Source of the DNA: CAYWRO01 sp964460345
Lineage (GTDB): Bacteria; Planctomycetota; Phycisphaerae; Phycisphaerales; UBA1924
Assembly: GCA_964460345.1 (NCBI GenBank)
Contig: CAYWRO010000085.1
Location: forward strand, 1-14,709
Direction of reading: 5' to 3'
DNA: 14,709 nt
How positions within the stretch are numbered: position 1 is the stretch's first letter; each line of letters opens with the position of its first letter. The position numbers and the translations under genes were made by a program. This document shows positions 1 to 7,961 of this stretch, one piece after another. Under the pieces are notes generated by a model. It had not been told where the DNA came from, did no database searches, and saw nothing but the letters and a program-made list of their open reading frames with translations.

Positions 1-397
1 TCGGGCCCGATCCAACGAGACTTGTCCGGCGCCTCGAGCGGCCCCGCGCACGCGAGCCCGCAGCTTGCAAGTACAAAAGCCGACGCCATCCATCTGCGTG
101 AAAGCATGGACTTCCCTTCTTCCTTCTTCACGTGCGGCCGCGGCGGGTCGCCGGAGGGCCTCACCAGAACCCAGACACCTCGAGCCAGAACGGCCCATCC
201 CGATTACGGTCAGCGACAACGGTACCCAGAGACGTCATCGCCGTCTGGCCAGTGTACACCGAACCGCGGCACGATCCAGCGGAAAACTGCGCCAGGACTT
301 GAAAAACAGACTGTGGTGTCCGCTAAAGCCGGTACAAGCCAAGTCCGTGGACACTGCCCGTCTTCGAATTGTGCGTAAGTTGCTTGTTTGAAGCAAG
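1..397. other. Region without a supported gene
   Basis: Short open frames exist on both strands here, but none has a ribosome binding site, a recognisable domain or a consistent coding composition, and the translations are low in hydrophobic core residues. The segment lies downstream of the exported protein that ends at 398 and probably contains only its 3' untranslated region and beyond. The one structure I see is the imperfect hairpin at 376-400. Confidence 0.5.
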
Positions 398-400
398 TTA
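376..400 (-). terminator. Weak hairpin over the stop codon of the first exported protein
   Basis: A 10-base stem with one mismatch (376-385 pairing with 391-400, loop 386-390) overlaps the TAA stop of the gene at 398-2083. There is no T-run after it on the minus strand, so it is a poor intrinsic terminator. It may instead stabilise the 3' end or have no role. Confidence 0.25.
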
Positions 401-2083
401 TGGGCACGGTTGGCCGGCCGAGCCCGGGAACCAGCAATCCAGGAACGCGAGCAGGTCAAAGACATCCACACCCGTCACGCCGTCGATGTCCGCCGCGGCG
501 GTCGAGGCGAACCAGTCGTCCAGGTACGCCAACAGGTCAAAGACGTCGATCTGGGCGTCGTTGCCGTCGAACTCACAGACGCAGGTCGCCCCGTTGCAGT
601 CGTCACAATCCGAGCCGAACCCGAGCCACGACCCCGCCGCGGCGGTACACAGGCTCTGGGTCACGGCCATGCAGTTTCCATTCGGCAGGCAGCAGGCGCC
701 CTGCGGCTGCGGGCAGGTCACACCGGAGCACACCGTGTCGTTCCCCTGGAACGTCCCGCCGGCGGCGGTGCACTCCTCCGGGCTCATGCCGTCCTGGCAC
801 GTTCCGTTCGGCAGGCAGCAGGCGCCGGTCGGGAAGCACACAAACGTGGCGCAACTCGTGCCGAACCCCTGCGGCACGCCGCCGAGAAACTCACACACCG
901 AGGCCGTGGCGTTCTGACACGACCCGGTGTTCGCGAAGCAGCATGCCTGCTCCGGCTCGGCGCAGTTCGTGGTGTCGCAGGTCGTGCCGGCGCCCTGGAA
1001 AGCGCCGCCGAGGTCCGCGCAGGAGTAGTCGAAGTCTTCAAAGCAGAAACCTTCCGGCAGGCAGCAGGCGCCGAAGTCGGGCTGCGGGCAATCGACCGTG
1101 CTGCAGGTGCTGCCTTCACCCTGGAACATGCCGCCGACCGCGATGCAGTCCGACTGCAGGCCAAGGAAGCAGGATCCGTCGCGACCGCAGCACGCCCCCA
1201 CGCCGGGCTGGCAGTCGATGCTGGACCAGGTGACGCGGATCACCCAGTCACCGTGCGGCCGACAGCACTGAATCATGTCCTGGAAGCGGGCCCAGCCTGC
1301 GGGACAGGCAAGGCCTCCGCAGTTGATCGCATACAGCCAGTTCTGCGTCAGGGACTGCACCTGGGAGTAGTTCGTGCTGCACGGATCGAGGGCCGCGGTC
1401 TGATCCGTCACGGGAAACGCGTTGCTGCTCGTGCTGCCGGAGGTGCAGCCGGCCTGATTGTGAAGTTCCTCAACGCGCACGCCGACGGAAAAGGTGTTCG
1501 TCCCACTGTTGTTCAGGATGTAGAGCTGGTCCGGATCACCGGGGTCGATTGAGACCTGCACGTTGACGCCCGATGTGCCGGGAGGCAGCACGATCGGCGG
1601 CAGATCGCCCGGTTGATCGCTGGAGAAGAACGGCGACGGCTCCACGAGCATGTTCCCCGTGGGCAGGCCGTCCCAGACGTGCAGCGAATACTGGGTCGTG
1701 GTCGGCACCGTCGCGCCGCTGGTCGCCCAGATGAACTCGATTGCGTCGATCCTGATCGGGAAGGCCTCGGCCGGGATGGTGTAGGAGACGGCCAGCATCT
1801 CCCCCTCGACGATGCCCGCCTGAACCGAATAGGTGCCGCCCGTAAAACTCGCGTTGGTATGGGTAGAAACCTGCCCGCACCCGGGGCCGCGGGGAGCTGG
1901 CCCGTTTCCAGGAAGCGAGCTGGCGGGCTCTCCCCTCGTAGTGGTGCGAAGCTGCGTGAGTTCGGCAAGGTTCACGTCGCGCTCGCTGAGGCGGCTGTCC
2001 TGTGCCGCGGCGAGGCCGGTGGCCAGTCCGATCGCGGCGGTGGCGAGAGCGGCCAGTGTCCGTCCGTGGCGAGCAGTGTCCAT
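398..2083 (-). CDS. Secreted cysteine-rich protein with five ACC repeats and a double dockerin-like tail
   Basis: A predicted 561-residue exported protein. The chosen ATG (2083) is preceded by AAGGA at 5-base spacing and begins a signal peptide (residues 1-27, ending GLAAA before QDS); upstream codons in the frame read as non-coding. Residues about 70-290 look like an uncharacterised beta-rich domain. Residues 296-497 are five tandem modules of 41-42 residues, each starting with (G/Q)ACC, then a further Cys about six residues on, a GG-x-F-x-G turn and two closing cysteines. Residues 501-560 are two dockerin-like F-hand repeats with core DVFDLLAxLDxWF and a Cys next to last. No catalytic motif is seen. 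I infer a structural or adhesive extracellular protein whose cysteines form disulfides after export. The function of the ACC repeat is not known to me. It lies downstream of another exported protein with the same tail, but a terminator separates them, so it probably has its own promoter in 2084-2292. Confidence 0.9.
   Translation of the reverse strand: MDTARHGRTLAALATAAIGLATGLAAAQDSRLSERDVNLAELTQLRTTTRGEPASSLPGNGPAPRGPGCGQVSTHTNASFTGGTYSVQAGIVEGEMLAVSYTIPAEAFPIRIDAIEFIWATSGATVPTTTQYSLHVWDGLPTGNMLVEPSPFFSSDQPGDLPPIVLPPGTSGVNVQVSIDPGDPDQLYILNNSGTNTFSVGVRVEELHNQAGCTSGSTSSNAFPVTDQTAALDPCSTNYSQVQSLTQNWLYAINCGGLACPAGWARFQDMIQCCRPHGDWVIRVTWSSIDCQPGVGACCGRDGSCFLGLQSDCIAVGGMFQGEGSTCSTVDCPQPDFGACCLPEGFCFEDFDYSCADLGGAFQGAGTTCDTTNCAEPEQACCFANTGSCQNATASVCEFLGGVPQGFGTSCATFVCFPTGACCLPNGTCQDGMSPEECTAAGGTFQGNDTVCSGVTCPQPQGACCLPNGNCMAVTQSLCTAAAGSWLGFGSDCDDCNGATCVCEFDGNDAQIDVFDLLAYLDDWFASTAAADIDGVTGVDVFDLLAFLDCWFPGSAGQPCP
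404..583 (-). other. C-terminal double F-hand (dockerin-like) module
   Basis: Encodes residues 501-560 of the protein at 398-2083. Two repeats of about 23 residues share the core DVFDLLAxLDxWF. The module holds four cysteines: two at its start (CVC), one in the second repeat (LDCWF) and one next to last. Dockerins bind calcium through paired loops of this type. Here both loops are imperfect: the first appears one residue short, the second lacks the acidic residue at loop position 5. Confidence 0.8.
593..1198 (-). repeat. Five tandem cysteine-rich ACC repeats (coding)
   Basis: Protein repeats start at residues 296, 338, 379, 420 and 462 of the host protein, a spacing of 42, 41, 41 and 42. The pattern is ACC-x3-G-x-C (one extra residue in copy 3), then Cys, GG-x3-G-x-G-x2-Cys and a final Cys. 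At DNA level a 17-base segment encoding the ACCL start is exact at 684-700, 810-826 and 1056-1072, which suggests recent duplication or gene conversion. Confidence 0.85.
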
Positions 2084-2292
2084 CGTCATCCTTTCACGCG
2101 AGGCCGCCCGCTCGCGGGCGAGCGACGGCCACCCAATCCAGACCCGAGGCAATTGTGACACCAGATCCGTTCGCCGCAAGGCGGAGCGCTGCGGGCGGGC
2201 TGGCGTGCTCTGTTGCGTCTGTACGGTTCGCAGTGGGGGAGGCGGGGTTCCCCCGGCAGTCACCTCCGGTATAGCGCCGCAGCGAAACCTGC
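2084..2292. other. Spacer upstream of the first exported protein
   Basis: This spacer lies between the terminator of the gene at 2380-5337 and the start at 2083. It should contain the promoter of the downstream gene, but I see no sigma-70-like pair I would defend. An open frame runs through it in phase with the gene, but it lacks a ribosome site and precedes the signal peptide, so I read it as non-coding. Confidence 0.4.
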
Positions 2293-2333
2293 AAAAAAGC
2301 AAAGGGCCCGCGTCGCGAGGACGCGGGCCCCTT
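2293..2333 (-). terminator. Intrinsic terminator of the 985-residue exported protein
   Basis: A perfect 11-bp GC-rich stem (2304-2314 pairing with 2320-2330) closes a 5-base loop. On the minus strand it is followed directly by TTTGCTTTTTTGC. It lies about 50 bases past the stop codon at 2380. This is the strongest transcription terminator in the window. Confidence 0.9.
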
Positions 2334-2379
2334 GAGGGCTGGAGAAAGCCGCACTTACGCGGCCCTGGCTTGCCCCGGA

Positions 2380-5337
2380 TCAGCAGGGGTTGCCGGCGGA
2401 GGCCGGGAACCAGCAGTCCAGGAAGGCCAGCAGGTCGAAGACGTCAACGCCGGGGGTGCCGTCAATGTCGGCGGCGGCGTTGTTGGCGAACCAGTTGTCG
2501 AGGTAGGCCAGCAGGTCGAAGACGTCGACCTGGGCATCGTTGCCGTCCGTCTCGCAGGCGCAGGTGGGCGCTGCATCGCAGGCGCCACCGATGCCGCCGT
2601 TGATGTAGAGTTGCCAGCTGCGGAGCGTTCCGGTGTCGAGTCCGGCGTTGTCGCTGACGGTCAGCGTCCAGTTGCCGGCGGCATCTGCACCGGCGAAGGC
2701 GCTGGTCAGGCTGGTAACAGCGCCCTCAACCGTCGCGGGCAGATACTCACCAGGCGCAAGCAACTGTCCATCCACCAGGCCGACTCCGGCGGTGTCAAAG
2801 GTTTCAAGCGCCGAGTCGGTAAACCGGTACACGCCGTCCAGCGTGCCCTGGTGTCCACAGCAGACACCACCGACCACACCCGCGCGATTGACCAGATCGA
2901 TGGCCACTCCGTTCGGGCCCTGGAGCGTCAGAATGACGTCACCCATCCAGGTGTGGGTCATGTCCACGTCGACTTCGATGGTGGTAATGACTTCAGAGTC
3001 CGACAAAGTGATGGAATCTGAGAACCCGGCCGGGCTGTTGTCCGGAATGGCCGTGTTGGGAGACGACCCGGGGAAACAGGCAATGCCGTCGCCCTGGTAT
3101 GAACCGCCCTGGTCAACGCAGTCACCGCCGGTCGTGGTCACGCAGTCACCGCCAAGGCAGCAGGCGCCAGTGGCGCAGTCGCCGCCCACGAACGAACCGC
3201 CGCTCGCTGCACAATTCGGGGAGGTCATCTGACGGCACTGGCCGTCCGTGCCGATGCACGCGCCGGTCAGTTCGGTGATGTTGAGCAAGTAGTCGCCACC
3301 TCCAGGAGAGAGCCAATCGCCGACGGCAAGGAAGTAGGTCTGGCCACCGGTCAGTGTCGCAATGATGGAGTGCGGCTCCGGCTCGTCAGCGCATGCAACT
3401 TCGACAAGCGAGTTGCAGGCGCCTTCGAACAGAGCGGTGAGGCCGTCGAAGTTCAGCGGGTCCAGATCGATCTCGACATCCATCGTGTGGCTGGGGGTGA
3501 AGGTGTACCACATGGAGTTAGAAAGGGTCATCGCGCTGGCAGAGTTGCAGGACCCTGGAGGGCCGTCGTCTCCGGCGAGCACGTTGTTGTTGGCGTCCGT
3601 GTAGGGCAGGGACGTGATCGTGATGGGGTCCTCGCACACAAATCCCGCGGGCGCCTCCGTGACCGTAAGGTTGAAAGGCGAGCCGCTCGACGTTTCGTCA
3701 GTCGCCACCCGGATGAACACGGCCGAGCCGATCGCATCGCTCGTGAAAATGGTAATGCCGTCATTACCGCTGGGGTCGCCGCAAGCGAGTTCCGTGCCGC
3801 CGAGGTCGGGGCAGTTCTCGTTGAAAACGGCGATCGAAAGATTCGTCGTTGCGCCGGTCGTGGACACCATGTAGCTGGTGCTGGGCGAGGGCAGGAAGGC
3901 GTACCAGACGTCATGCTCGTCAGCGCCGCAGGAGGCGACATCCGTTCCGGAGGCAAACTGTGTGCTTCCGGAAACCGGGCTGTCAATAGTGACGATCTCT
4001 GCGTTCTCGCAGAGGTCATTCGCGGCGCCGGATGCACACGAGACTGTCAACTCAAAGTCGCCGGTGGCGGAGCTGAACCCGTGCACCAGGATGTAGTAGG
4101 TCACACCCGGCTCGGTGCTGAAGTTGACCGTCGAGGCGCGGTTGGCGGTACCTCCCGTGCTGAAGCAAGCCGGATCGGTCCCGCCCGTCGGGCTCCCGTC
4201 ATCGTTGCCCGTCACGCATACGAGGCCGCCGCAAACACCCTCAAAAACGCGGAGCCTCGTATCGAAGTTCGTGCCGGGGTTGCAGGTCGTCGCCGTCACG
4301 AAGTCGCCGTTCCCCATGAACGAGTACCAGACGGCGCCGCCGGTGCCGTCACCCGTAACGCAATCGCCCAGGGTCTCAGGCGTAGCGAACACGGTGCTCC
4401 CCGTCGCCGAACCGCCGCAGGCGATCGGCAGCGCCGTCGAGCAGTCATTGTTGGCGGGCGCCAGGTCCTCGCAGACGAGCGAGCAATCCGTGCCAAGTCC
4501 GCCGAAAGCACCACCCTGCGCGGTGCAGTCCTCTTCCGTCGTCTCAATGCAGGTTCCGTCAAGGAAGCAGCATTGACCTGTCAGATCCTGGCAGAACACG
4601 TCGAGGCACGTCAGCCCTTCGTTGAAGATGCCGCCCGCACTATCGCATCCCGCCTCAGTCATAGCATCGGCGCACGTCCCATCCACCATGCAGCAGGCGC
4701 CGGTGGGGACCATCGCCACGACGGAAGTCACGCGGGTGATCGCCCATCCATTGGCGCCAACTGATGAATCCGTCCCGAGCACGAAACGGACTTGCACCAT
4801 ATCGCCGGTCGAGGCGAAGCCGGAAAGGTCGAATGTGGAAGTCACGAAGAAGCCGGCGCCGGCGCTGCTTGGACCTGAGAATGCGTCGAGGCCGGCGAGC
4901 GGATTTTGGCAGCAGGCCGAAACCGGGCCAAGGTAAGTGTCCCCAGTCAGAATGGCTGAGGCCGGGAGGTGCGTGAACGCTCCGCCGTTGACACTGACTT
5001 CCACCACACCGCCGTCGAATGCGGCCGTGCCGTCGAAGTTGTCCTCCATGTCGAACCAGTGCTCAACCTCAAGCCCGAGTTCGCTACCCAGGGTGAAGGA
5101 GGGGCTCGTCAGGTACTGCGCCTCGGCCTCAGGCACGTCCGCGGCGAACCACTCCCCGAGAAAGCCGTCGAACGTCCAGTTGTTGCCTGTGAAGTTCAGG
5201 TTGCTCGCGGTCCAACCGTTCTCCGTCCCGCTGCTCCAGTCCTCGTTAATCTGGGCGTTGGCCGTCCCGGCCACCGCCAGCAGCGCAACCGCCGTACACC
5301 CGCGCGCAAAAGCGCGCAAGACGTTGTCACTTCTCAT
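2380..5337 (-). CDS. Large secreted multidomain protein: ACC repeats, PPC-like domains, P-domain, double dockerin-like tail
   Basis: A predicted 985-residue exported protein. The ATG at 5337 follows GAGGA at about 9-base spacing and starts a signal peptide ending at TANA (residue 28). In order: a beta-sandwich (about 30-213); two ACC repeats (212-290); three related domains with W-Y-x-F cores resembling bacterial pre-peptidase C-terminal (PPC) domains (about 296-433, 440-560, 566-688); two shorter ACC-type repeats (691-755); a proprotein-convertase P-domain (about 759-913, with THTWMGDV and AGNWTLTVSD); and two dockerin-like F-hands (926-985) ending in Cys. P and PPC domains usually accompany secreted peptidases, but I see no peptidase domain or catalytic triad, so a binding or scaffold role is inferred. 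It is followed by a strong terminator, so it is probably a single-gene transcript. Confidence 0.92.
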   Translation of the reverse strand: MRSDNVLRAFARGCTAVALLAVAGTANAQINEDWSSGTENGWTASNLNFTGNNWTFDGFLGEWFAADVPEAEAQYLTSPSFTLGSELGLEVEHWFDMEDNFDGTAAFDGGVVEVSVNGGAFTHLPASAILTGDTYLGPVSACCQNPLAGLDAFSGPSSAGAGFFVTSTFDLSGFASTGDMVQVRFVLGTDSSVGANGWAITRVTSVVAMVPTGACCMVDGTCADAMTEAGCDSAGGIFNEGLTCLDVFCQDLTGQCCFLDGTCIETTEEDCTAQGGAFGGLGTDCSLVCEDLAPANNDCSTALPIACGGSATGSTVFATPETLGDCVTGDGTGGAVWYSFMGNGDFVTATTCNPGTNFDTRLRVFEGVCGGLVCVTGNDDGSPTGGTDPACFSTGGTANRASTVNFSTEPGVTYYILVHGFSSATGDFELTVSCASGAANDLCENAEIVTIDSPVSGSTQFASGTDVASCGADEHDVWYAFLPSPSTSYMVSTTGATTNLSIAVFNENCPDLGGTELACGDPSGNDGITIFTSDAIGSAVFIRVATDETSSGSPFNLTVTEAPAGFVCEDPITITSLPYTDANNNVLAGDDGPPGSCNSASAMTLSNSMWYTFTPSHTMDVEIDLDPLNFDGLTALFEGACNSLVEVACADEPEPHSIIATLTGGQTYFLAVGDWLSPGGGDYLLNITELTGACIGTDGQCRQMTSPNCAASGGSFVGGDCATGACCLGGDCVTTTGGDCVDQGGSYQGDGIACFPGSSPNTAIPDNSPAGFSDSITLSDSEVITTIEVDVDMTHTWMGDVILTLQGPNGVAIDLVNRAGVVGGVCCGHQGTLDGVYRFTDSALETFDTAGVGLVDGQLLAPGEYLPATVEGAVTSLTSAFAGADAAGNWTLTVSDNAGLDTGTLRSWQLYINGGIGGACDAAPTCACETDGNDAQVDVFDLLAYLDNWFANNAAADIDGTPGVDVFDLLAFLDCWFPASAGNPC
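2383..2562 (-). other. C-terminal double F-hand (dockerin-like) module
   Basis: Encodes residues 926-985 of the preceding protein. It matches the module at 404-583 nearly residue for residue in its core, with the same four-cysteine layout (CAC at the start, LDCWF, and Cys as the final residue). The first loop is again one residue short, so this variant is shared and not a sequencing accident. Confidence 0.8.
3073..3267 (-). repeat. Two short ACC-type cysteine-rich repeats (coding)
   Basis: Residues 691-755 of the protein at 2380-5337. The copies are about 32 residues apart, so shorter than the 41-42 residue modules elsewhere; the first begins GACIG, lacking the double cysteine, and the second GACCLG. 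They sit between the last PPC-like domain and the P-domain, so they may act as disulfide-stiffened linkers. Confidence 0.7.
4468..4704 (-). repeat. Two ACC-type cysteine-rich repeats (coding)
   Basis: Residues 212-290 of the protein at 2380-5337, beginning GACCMVDGTC and GQCCFLDGTC and spaced 41 residues apart, the same period as the five-copy array at 593-1198. They join the N-terminal beta domain to the first PPC-like domain. Confidence 0.8.
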
Positions 5338-5721
5338 GTTAAAGGTTCCTCTTCTTCCAACTCTGCCGGCGCGGCGAGCAACCCACACAGTTTCACGCGC
5401 GTCGGCACCTACCAGGAATTAATCGAACTAGACCTCCCGGACGAACGCCGGGCACACACCTTGGAACGTCCAGTGTACCACAAAAACGGGCGGGCAACGC
5501 GCGGAACTCCCCAATTTTCGGCCGGGTCTCGCTGGCCTAGGGAAAGCCCGAGGTGACGACCTGTCCCCCAACGTTGCCTCCGCCCCACGCAACCTGTTGC
5601 CGGAACGCAACAACCCGCACAGGCGGCCCCGCCGCCTCCTGACGATCGGGCCGCACCGCGCCCCGGCCGCCGCATTTATCGGACGCTCGCGCCCCGGCGT
5701 GCCGTTCGCCCGCAGTCAGGC
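5338..5721. other. Divergent spacer, likely promoter region
   Basis: This spacer separates the minus-strand exported protein from the plus-strand island. On the minus strand, TACACT at 5472-5477 preceded by TGG resembles an extended -10 element and would give a leader of about 130 bases. That leader contains a 5-bp stem (5436-5440 with 5448-5452). Both calls are weak. The plus-strand frame of the next gene stays open back through part of this region without an ATG or GTG. Confidence 0.3.
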
Positions 5722-6186
5722 GTGCGCGTCCCCTCCCTTCCGAGCTCACCTCCGGCCGCTGCCGCCTTCCCGCCGCGGCAGGCTGTCGCGCGGCTATCCG
5801 ACGAGGCGTCCGGATCGGAGGCGTTCGGCCGCCACCGGCTCGACGCCCGCTGTCAGGCCCGCGATGTGTTCTGTCGGGAGGGGGACGCCGACGGGCCGGT
5901 CCGGTTCAGCGCCTACCTCGAGAAGCAGAACCGGGAGCGGCCGCACTTCGTCCTGAGCGATCCGCGGCGTCCGTGCCGGCCGGAGTTCGCTGGCCCGAAT
6001 AGGGCTGCCGAGGCGGATGGGCCTGCGGCGCCAGCGGGCGGTCGGGCCGACCAGGCCGGAGTGCCGGCACTTGGCGACGTCTTCCCTTCCCCGCCGCCGG
6101 TCGAGGCCGTACGGCACGAGGTGACCGTGCGATACGAAGTGCACCGGCCAGTCCCGAGCGGAATGACGATCGACGTCTTTGCCTGA
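5722..6186 (+). CDS. Hypothetical protein
   Basis: I do not recognise this protein. From the GTG at 5722 it would be 154 residues. Support for coding is a strong G/C preference at third codon positions from about 5810 onward, and a C-terminal half (VTVRYEVHRPVPSGMTIDVFA) that reads like a folded beta strand ending. The first 30 residues are proline/alanine-rich and may be upstream of the true start. There is no clear ribosome binding site at 5722. It ends 24 bases before the aminotransferase and could be co-transcribed with it. A long minus-strand frame over the same bases also runs into the aminotransferase start and is less credible. Confidence 0.45.
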   Translation: MRVPSLPSSPPAAAAFPPRQAVARLSDEASGSEAFGRHRLDARCQARDVFCREGDADGPVRFSAYLEKQNRERPHFVLSDPRRPCRPEFAGPNRAAEADGPAAPAGGRADQAGVPALGDVFPSPPPVEAVRHEVTVRYEVHRPVPSGMTIDVFA

Positions 6187-6210
6187 GCGGCGACGGGCTA
6201 CGCTGGTGGC

Positions 6211-7434
6211 ATGACGACCCCTCCGGCCGCCGCGTCCCGACCGATTCAGACCGCCGCTCGCCTCGCGCCCTTCGGCACGACGATCTTCGCCGAGATGACC
6301 CGCCTGGCCAACGAGCACGGCGCGGTGAATCTGTCACAGGGGTTCCCCGACTTCGACGGGCCGGAGTTCATGAAGAAGGCGGCCGCGAAGGCCATGGCGG
6401 CCGGGCGCAACCAGTACGCGCGGCCGATGGGAGAGCCGGCGCTGAACGAGGCGATCGCGGCGGCGTGGCACGCACGGACCGGCATGCAGATCGACCCGAC
6501 CGCGAACGTGACGGTCACGGCCGGGTGCACTGAGGCGCTGGCGTCGGCCTTCCTCGGCCTGGTGAACCCCGGCGATGAGGTCGTGCTCTTTCAGCCGTAT
6601 TACGACTCGTATCGCGCGTGCGTGGCAATGGCCGGCGCGACGGCGAAGTTCGTCGCATTGCGCCCGGATTTTGAGGCGAACGAAGGGGCGGGGACGTTCT
6701 CCTTCGACGAGTCGGAGCTGCGCGCGGCCTTTTCAGAGCGAACACGCGCGATCCTGGTCAACACGCCACACAACCCAACGGGGAAGGTCTTCTCGCGCGC
6801 CGAACTCGAGTTGATCGCGCGGCTGTGCATCGAGCATGACGTCATCGCGATCACGGACGAGGTCTACGAGCGCCTCGTGTACGAACCAGGGCAGCCGCAC
6901 CTCTCGCTGGCCGCGCTCCCGGGAATGGCGGAGCGCACCCTCACGCTCTCGAGCACGGGCAAGACGTTCAGCATGACGGGTTGGAAGGTGGGCTGGGGGA
7001 TCGGCCCCGCGCCGCTGACGGCGGCGCTGCGGGCGGCGCATCAGTTCATCACATTCGCCGTGGCGACCCCGCTGCAGCACGGCGCCGCGGCGGCGATGCT
7101 GCCCGGAGGTGAGGGAGAGTCGTACGTGGGTGAGTTGGTCGAACAGTACCACGCCGCGCGCGACTACCTGGACGATGCGCTCACTGAACTCGGCTTCCGG
7201 ACGATTCGGCCCGCCGGGACGTACTTCATCATGGCGGACCACACGCCTTTCGGCTTTGAGGATGATGTTGCGTTCTGCCGACACCTGACGGCAGAGGTCG
7301 GGGTGGCGGCGATCCCGCCGAGCGTCTTCTACGAAAATCGCGCCATTGACAGCCGTTTCGTGCGGTTTGCGTTCTGCAAGCGGCGGGAGACGCTTGAAGA
7401 GGCGGTGGCACGGATGCGGAGCGGGCTGCGATAG
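6211..7434 (+). CDS. Pyridoxal-phosphate-dependent aminotransferase, class I/II (kynurenine/methionine aminotransferase type)
   Basis: A complete 407-residue fold-type I aminotransferase, the usual length for the family. Visible landmarks are the substrate-side motif NLSQGFPDFDGP (40-51), the N-x-x-x-NPTGKV loop with Asn188, Asp216 in ITDEVYE (cofactor pyridine contact), Lys251 in SSTGKTFSMTGWKVGW (Schiff base), and Arg385 in FVRFAFCK (substrate carboxylate). The motif style fits kynurenine-oxoglutarate/cysteine-S-conjugate-type enzymes and bacterial methionine aminotransferase (YbdL-like). Those relatives transfer amino groups from methionine, aromatic residues or kynurenine to 2-oxo acids in the cytoplasm. 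The exact substrate cannot be read from sequence; N-succinyldiaminopimelate aminotransferase is an alternative. The ATG at 6211 has only a weak GGTGG upstream. The neighbours give no pathway context. Confidence 0.95.
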   Translation: MTTPPAAASRPIQTAARLAPFGTTIFAEMTRLANEHGAVNLSQGFPDFDGPEFMKKAAAKAMAAGRNQYARPMGEPALNEAIAAAWHARTGMQIDPTANVTVTAGCTEALASAFLGLVNPGDEVVLFQPYYDSYRACVAMAGATAKFVALRPDFEANEGAGTFSFDESELRAAFSERTRAILVNTPHNPTGKVFSRAELELIARLCIEHDVIAITDEVYERLVYEPGQPHLSLAALPGMAERTLTLSSTGKTFSMTGWKVGWGIGPAPLTAALRAAHQFITFAVATPLQHGAAAAMLPGGEGESYVGELVEQYHAARDYLDDALTELGFRTIRPAGTYFIMADHTPFGFEDDVAFCRHLTAEVGVAAIPPSVFYENRAIDSRFVRFAFCKRRETLEEAVARMRSGLR

Positions 7435-7587
7435 CGGTCGCTTTCGTTGCCGTTTCGGTCGCTGCACGCCCCGATAATTGCGTACGCCGCCCCATCGCGG
7501 TCGCCGCACGCAAAGGATGAAGTACGGGTGCGCAGCCGAGGACTTGCTTCGCTGATGGCAAGCCATGGACCGCGCGAAGGGGAGCCC

Positions 7588-7899
7588 ATGAGCACGTTCA
7601 TCATGCTGACGCAGATGTCCCGCGAAGATGCGGGCGAGCCGCAGAAGCTCAAGGAACTGGAGCGGCGCACGGTGGAGCAAATCCGCCGCGCCTGTCCAGA
7701 GGTGAAGTGGAAGGCAAACTACGTGCGGCTCAACAAGTCAGACTACATCGACATCTTCGATGCGCCGGACATGGAGACCGCGATGAAGGCTGCGTCCATC
7801 GTCCGGTCGGTCGGGCATGGGCAGGCCGAGGTGTGGCCGGCGATGGAGTGGGACGAGTTCAAGCGCGTGCTAGACGACCTGCCGGCGGGCGCAGCATAA
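7588..7899 (+). CDS. GYD domain-containing protein
   Basis: A 103-residue cytoplasmic protein. The start at 7588 (MSTFIMLTQMS) is chosen because AAGGGGAG lies just upstream and because the GYD family begins with this xTFIMLT strand; the longer in-frame extension back to 7447 has no such support. The central DYIDIFDAPDMETAMKAA and the GHGQAEVWPAM segment match the family's ferredoxin-like alpha/beta pattern, although the name-giving GYD triplet is replaced by SDY. Members are small proteins of unknown function, possibly oligomeric dimeric-barrel folds. It follows the aminotransferase by 153 bases and may be read from the same transcript or its own promoter. Confidence 0.85.
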   Translation: MSTFIMLTQMSREDAGEPQKLKELERRTVEQIRRACPEVKWKANYVRLNKSDYIDIFDAPDMETAMKAASIVRSVGHGQAEVWPAMEWDEFKRVLDDLPAGAA

Positions 7900-7911
7900 C
7901 AGAAGTGGGGG

Positions 7912-7939
7912 GGCATGCTCGCATTCGCTTGAGCATGCC
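7912..7939. terminator. Perfect 9-bp inverted repeat in the convergent spacer
   Basis: GGCATGCTC at 7912-7920 is exactly complementary to 7931-7939 across a 10-base loop. It lies 13 bases past the GYD stop codon, between convergent genes. No T-run follows on either strand, so termination is possible but not demonstrated. Confidence 0.4.
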
Positions 7940-7961
7940 TGCGCCCGCGCGGCGGGCAGGG

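Noticed and set aside
22..391. Two plus-strand frames of 108-118 codons at the window start
   Set aside because: No ribosome site, no domain, no hydrophobic core; composition not like the neighbouring genes.
388..1552. Overlapping long plus-strand frames opposite the first exported protein
   Set aside because: Arg/Pro-rich or Ala/Val/Gly-rich translations that mirror the repeated cysteine codons on the other strand.
2084..2302. N-terminal extension of the first exported protein
   Set aside because: It would bury the signal peptide 73 residues inside, it overlaps the terminator T-run of the previous gene, and the ATG at 2083 has a good ribosome site.
3370..4764. A 464-codon plus-strand open frame opposite the 985-residue exported protein
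   Set aside because: Complement of well-defined PPC-like domains; no ribosome site or recognisable motif.
5794..6318. A 174-codon minus-strand frame over the hypothetical protein
   Set aside because: It overlaps the aminotransferase start region and its translation is a low-complexity Arg/Gly mixture; the plus-strand frame has better codon bias.
6733..7680. A 315-codon minus-strand frame across the aminotransferase end and GYD start
   Set aside because: It runs antisense through conserved aminotransferase residues and the GYD start, and lacks any domain.
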